NCBI GenBank assembly: GCA_041658565.1
Contig: JBAZZY010000002.1
Coordinates: forward strand, 62,001-126,000
Direction: 5' to 3'
Origin: Actinomycetota bacterium
Lineage (GTDB): Bacteria; Actinomycetota; AC-67
DNA length: 64,000 bases
Made by a program: the position numbers and the translations under genes. The notes beneath the pieces are model-generated. The model was not told the DNA's origin. It saw nothing but the letters and a program-made list of their open reading frames with translations, and made no database searches. This document shows positions 61,104 through 64,000 of this stretch, piece by piece. Within the stretch, counting starts at the first letter, position 1. The number at the start of each line of letters is the position of its first letter.

Positions 61104-61233
61104 TGACCCTCCCGGGAAACGGCTTCGTGAAGCCATTCGACGCAAGGCGTGGGTATCCTGCGCGCGCGGGAGGAGACGAGTGCGCGCGCGTCGAACAGTG
61201 GGGCGTCCGTAGGCGGGAGCGAAAGGGTGTTCA
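61104..61233. promoter_or_regulatory. Divergent intergenic region (CocE / GMC operon)
   Basis: These 130 bases separate two divergent secreted-enzyme operons and should contain both promoters. They include two alternating CG tracts near 61160 and 61185. Confidence 0.35.
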
Positions 61234-61797
61234 ATGCGGTCGTTCGTTGCGCGTGTCCTTATCTTGGGTTCGTTTGTTCCGATTCTGGTTATGGGGCGCG
61301 CGCCGGCCGCCCCGGTCGATGTGTACCAGGACCCGCCGTTTGCCGGCGAGTGCGTCCTTCGGCAATTCGGTGAGGGTGAGGCACCGGACATGGCGGGGTA
61401 TCCCGATGATCCGCTGTGCGTCGAGTACGACAAGCGCGAGATCACGCTGTCCGACGGTGGTGCTGCGAAATTCACGGCCGCCGAGCCGGCGCGATTCGCG
61501 ATCGCGGCGAATCACTGCCGGTACTGGCAGCGGGACCATTGGAGCGTTCAGGCCGAACCCGGCGGTCTTCCGCTCGTGACCTGGGACGGAAGCTACTGGT
61601 GGGATACCGGCGCGGGGATGGGCGGCGCGCGCATGGAGAACTTCCGTGTCGCCGGGGTGGCGGCCGGGCCGAGTCAAGCGGCCGACGTCATCGAGTTGCT
61701 CAGTCCGGAGTTGGCCGCGGCGATGCGCGCATACGGGGAACCCGGCGGCGGTGGCGGCGTCAGCGGCGCTGCCGGCGGCGGATGGTGTGCGGGCTGA
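61234..61797 (+). CDS. Secreted protein of unknown function, first gene of the GMC operon
   Basis: The 187-aa protein has a signal peptide (FVARVLILGSFVPILVMGRA). Its mature region begins VDVYQDPPFAGECVLRQFGE with spaced Cys residues and a Gly-rich C-terminus (GGGGGVSGAAGGGWCAG). I do not recognise a family. Its stop overlaps the next start as TGATG. It may be a helper or extra subunit for the GMC dehydrogenase. Confidence 0.65.
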   Translation: MRSFVARVLILGSFVPILVMGRAPAAPVDVYQDPPFAGECVLRQFGEGEAPDMAGYPDDPLCVEYDKREITLSDGGAAKFTAAEPARFAIAANHCRYWQRDHWSVQAEPGGLPLVTWDGSYWWDTGAGMGGARMENFRVAGVAAGPSQAADVIELLSPELAAAMRAYGEPGGGGGVSGAAGGGWCAG

Positions 61798-62471
61798 TGG
61801 ATCTGACTCGCAGGGAACTCATCCGGCGCGCGACGCTGGCATTCGTCGCATTCCAGGCAGCGCCGGCGCTGAAGTTGGCCCGCGCCGCGGACCCGACGGG
61901 CACGTTTCCCTCGCCCGATCCGGCGAGCGCGGCGTTGGCAGTCCCCTCGTGGGAAGCATTTGCCGACACTCTCATCCCCGGAGCGAAGCGACCCCTTCCG
62001 GGCGGCGATCCTGCGATTGCCGGCGCGGCCGAGGGGCCGGGCGCGGTTCAGGCCGGCGCGGTGGACCTGCTGTATTTCCCGGCGACCGGCGTCGAGCCCA
62101 TCCTTGGTCCGTGCGTGGCCGAGCTGAACATGCGCGCGGCGGGGTACGACAACACAGCCTTGACGCGCCAACCCGGAGTCGCTCCGTTCGTGGCTCTGTC
62201 GTTTCAGCAGCGCACCGAACTCGTGCTTCAGATGTTCGACGGGCCGGACGGCGCGTTGTGGGAAGCGCTCGGCGCCGTCGTGTTCCTGGCCTATCACACG
62301 GCCGGCCACCTCAACACAGCCACTGCCGTGCAAACGGGGCACCCCGGGCTCGCCGCGATCGGCTTCCCGGCTCCGCTCTTGGGAGACCTGTGGTGGTTCC
62401 AGAATCACTCCTACGCGCGGGAACTCGCCTCTTTGCATCCCGGCACCACCGTTAATGGGAGCCCTGCCTGA
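61797..62471 (+). CDS. Tat-exported gluconate 2-dehydrogenase subunit 3-like protein
   Basis: The 224-aa protein has a twin-arginine signal (LTRRELIRRATLAFVAFQAA). The mature part resembles gluconate 2-dehydrogenase subunit 3 / DUF5987 (WEAFADTLIPGAKRPLPGG, LTRQPGVAPFVALSFQQRTE, YHTAGHLNTATAVQTGHPG). Such small subunits carry a Tat signal for a partner flavoprotein that has none. Both ends overlap neighbours by TGATG, so the three genes are coupled. Confidence 0.8.
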   Translation: MDLTRRELIRRATLAFVAFQAAPALKLARAADPTGTFPSPDPASAALAVPSWEAFADTLIPGAKRPLPGGDPAIAGAAEGPGAVQAGAVDLLYFPATGVEPILGPCVAELNMRAAGYDNTALTRQPGVAPFVALSFQQRTELVLQMFDGPDGALWEALGAVVFLAYHTAGHLNTATAVQTGHPGLAAIGFPAPLLGDLWWFQNHSYARELASLHPGTTVNGSPA

Positions 62472-64000
62472 TGTCCACGGAGAAGACCGACGTCCTTGTA
62501 ATCGGCACCGGATTCGGCGGCGCCATTCCCGCTTTTCACCTTGCCGCCGGCGGTGCGAAGGTTCTCATGCTCGAGCGAGGGCCGTGGCTCGACACCTCGG
62601 ACTTGAGCCAGGACTATCAGCTTGGGACTTACACCAGGATTCTCGACCTAGTTATGGGCACCGGTGTCGAGGTCATCGCCGGCAACTGCGTCGGCGGATC
62701 CAGCGTCGTGTATCTCGCGGCGTCCATGCGGGCCCCGACCTTTGTCTTCGAGCGCAAAGCCAACGGAGTATCCCAGTGGCCGGCCTCGGTCACCCGGGGA
62801 AGCTTGGATCCGTGGTACGACATCGTCGAGGAGAACCTGCCGGTCGCACAGCAGCCGTGGAACGAGGTTTCGTACAGCGGCGGTTTGTGGGCGGGGGCGT
62901 GCGCGCGCGCCGGGGGGACGTGCAACCCCGTCCCGGTTGCGGTCAATCTGTCCCAGTGCGGGCGTTGTGGATGGATGGCGACGGGCTGCGTGTACGGGGC
63001 CAAGCGCTCGATGCTGACGAACTACCTCCCCGCTGCCGTGTCCGCGGGCGCCGAGATCCGGCCGCTACACGAGGTGCAGTTCATCGGTCCGGCGGCGTCG
63101 CCGGGCTACCGCTACGCCGTGAACTACCTCACCATCAACCCCGACGATTACCGCGCGCAGACCGGCGGCGGTGTGATCGAGGCCAAAGTTGTCGTGTGCG
63201 CGGCGGGGGCACTGGGGACGCCGGTGATCTTGAAGCGATCAGCGCAAGCGCTTGGAAGTATTCCGAACGCGGTCGGTCGCTACTTCTCGCCGAACGGCGA
63301 CCACGTCTCGCTTGCGTTGTTCAACGAGGACAAGGTGAAGGAACTGCTTGGTCTTGAGCGCGCGCCGGGGGTGCCCTACGCGGCGCACTCGATCGGTCGC
63401 TCGATCGGAACGACGAGCTTCGATCAATTGGATCCGTCCCTCCCCGAGGGCCTTCGGTACGCGCTGCAGCAGATCTACTACCCGCCGATCGTCAACCTCA
63501 TGCCGGAGGACGGAGTCGAGGGTGACCCGGTTTGGTTCGGCGCGGACAAGAAGGAACTCTCCAAGAAGTGGCCATCGTGGATGTCGGTGCTGGCGATGGT
63601 GGAGGACGAGAACGAAGGTGTGTTCGGGACGCCGCCCCCGACGGGGAACTTCACCCGGTTGGCCTCGGCTGCTTCGCTCGCTCAGCTCACGTACAAGCCG
63701 TCGGAGCGAACTCTCGCGGCGCGCGCGGACGCCGATGTAAAGGTCAGGTCGATCGTCGAGCAGGACGGCCTCGGCAGTTTCTTGGAGTGGAAGCAAACCG
63801 AGAACTCGCTGTCGGCGCATCCTTTGGCCTCGTGTCGCATGGGAGACGATCCGGCGATCTCGGCGCTTGATGATCACAATGAGTTGCGCGGCCACCCCGG
63901 GTTGTTCGTGACCGACGGGTCCGCCGTGCCGACCTCTTTGTGCGTAAATCCTTCCATCACGATCGCGGCGCTCGCCGAACGGGCGGCGCCGTTCATCGCG
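62471..64000 (+). CDS. GMC-family oxidoreductase (FAD), truncated by the window end
   Basis: At least 510 residues are present; the stop lies beyond base 64000. The N-terminus has the FAD motif VLVIGTGFGGAIPAFHLAAG and LMLERG, then GNCVGGSSVVYLAAS. A Cys group CGRCGWMATGC and a C-terminal LFVTDGSAVPTSLCVNPSIT match cholesterol-oxidase-like GMC enzymes. It has no signal peptide of its own and probably rides out with the Tat subunit encoded just upstream. Likely a dehydrogenase of an alcohol, sugar or sterol. Confidence 0.88.
   Translation, partial: MSTEKTDVLVIGTGFGGAIPAFHLAAGGAKVLMLERGPWLDTSDLSQDYQLGTYTRILDLVMGTGVEVIAGNCVGGSSVVYLAASMRAPTFVFERKANGVSQWPASVTRGSLDPWYDIVEENLPVAQQPWNEVSYSGGLWAGACARAGGTCNPVPVAVNLSQCGRCGWMATGCVYGAKRSMLTNYLPAAVSAGAEIRPLHEVQFIGPAASPGYRYAVNYLTINPDDYRAQTGGGVIEAKVVVCAAGALGTPVILKRSAQALGSIPNAVGRYFSPNGDHVSLALFNEDKVKELLGLERAPGVPYAAHSIGRSIGTTSFDQLDPSLPEGLRYALQQIYYPPIVNLMPEDGVEGDPVWFGADKKELSKKWPSWMSVLAMVEDENEGVFGTPPPTGNFTRLASAASLAQLTYKPSERTLAARADADVKVRSIVEQDGLGSFLEWKQTENSLSAHPLASCRMGDDPAISALDDHNELRGHPGLFVTDGSAVPTSLCVNPSITIAALAERAAPFIA

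Noticed and set aside
1..64000. CRISPR arrays, tRNA or rRNA genes, and riboswitches
   Set aside because: No regularly spaced repeats, no T-loop/CCA pattern outside coding genes, and no recognisable rRNA or riboswitch core was seen.

Overview
This is a GC-rich chromosomal window with dense gene packing, many GTG starts, and repeated 1-4 bp start/stop overlaps (ATGA, GTGA, TGATG). The gene content includes a WS/DGAT wax-ester synthase, LIV-type ABC transporters, paired acyl-CoA dehydrogenases, a YwiC-like protein, a Tat-exported GMC dehydrogenase module and many secreted hydrolases. Together these fit a free-living, probably uncultured, member of the Actinomycetota. No rRNA, tRNA or marker gene is present to fix the lineage, so this placement is an inference. 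Alternating CG tracts are frequent throughout.

Layout. 0-1.2 kb: a decayed transposase end, a short metzincin-like protease and a secreted protein. 1.5-4.4 kb (-): membrane protein, SDR and an ABC substrate-binding protein. 4.5-10.5 kb (-): secreted GH3, methyltransferase, Cys-rich ferredoxin and a GlcD-type oxidase. 10.6-12.8 kb (+): MacB-type ABC pair. 12.8-14.3 kb (-): GH5 endoglycoceramidase-like enzyme. 14.6-18.1 kb (+): a five-gene operon with an ICMT-like protein, a 35-aa membrane peptide, an Lgt-like protein and a Tes/MJ0619-like radical SAM enzyme. 18.3-23.3 kb (+): secreted hydrolase, GH27 and WS/DGAT. 23.4-31.2 kb (-): a complete LIV-type ABC importer with an embedded PLP decarboxylase. 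31.4-32.3 kb (-): a drug/metabolite exporter.

32.4-38.8 kb (+) is a signalling island: two paralogous LuxR-type response regulators interleaved with two paralogous small helical proteins, a receiver-only protein, a hybrid histidine kinase and a DUF11-like surface protein. It is followed by rocD, a convergent GrdB-family gene with an in-frame TGA and a SECIS-like hairpin (a predicted selenoprotein), a DEAD-box helicase and a second histidine kinase. 44.5-54.8 kb holds secreted proteins, a two-domain PHP protein, an acetoacetate decarboxylase-family/acyl-CoA dehydrogenase operon, a DUF433/DUF5615 toxin-antitoxin pair and a pirin. 55.5-59.3 kb carries a glycyl radical enzyme with an N-terminal SCP2-like domain plus its activase. 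The right end has a CocE-like peptidase and a Tat/GMC dehydrogenase operon that runs off the window.

The strongest candidates for undescribed biology are the Tes-like lipid operon, the SCP2-glycyl radical enzyme fusion, the predicted selenoprotein, and the duplicated response regulator/small protein module. A looser theme is lipid and glycolipid turnover: endoglycoceramidase-like GH5, GH3, GH27, an S1P-lyase-like decarboxylase, WS/DGAT, acyl-CoA dehydrogenases and the SCP2 domain.
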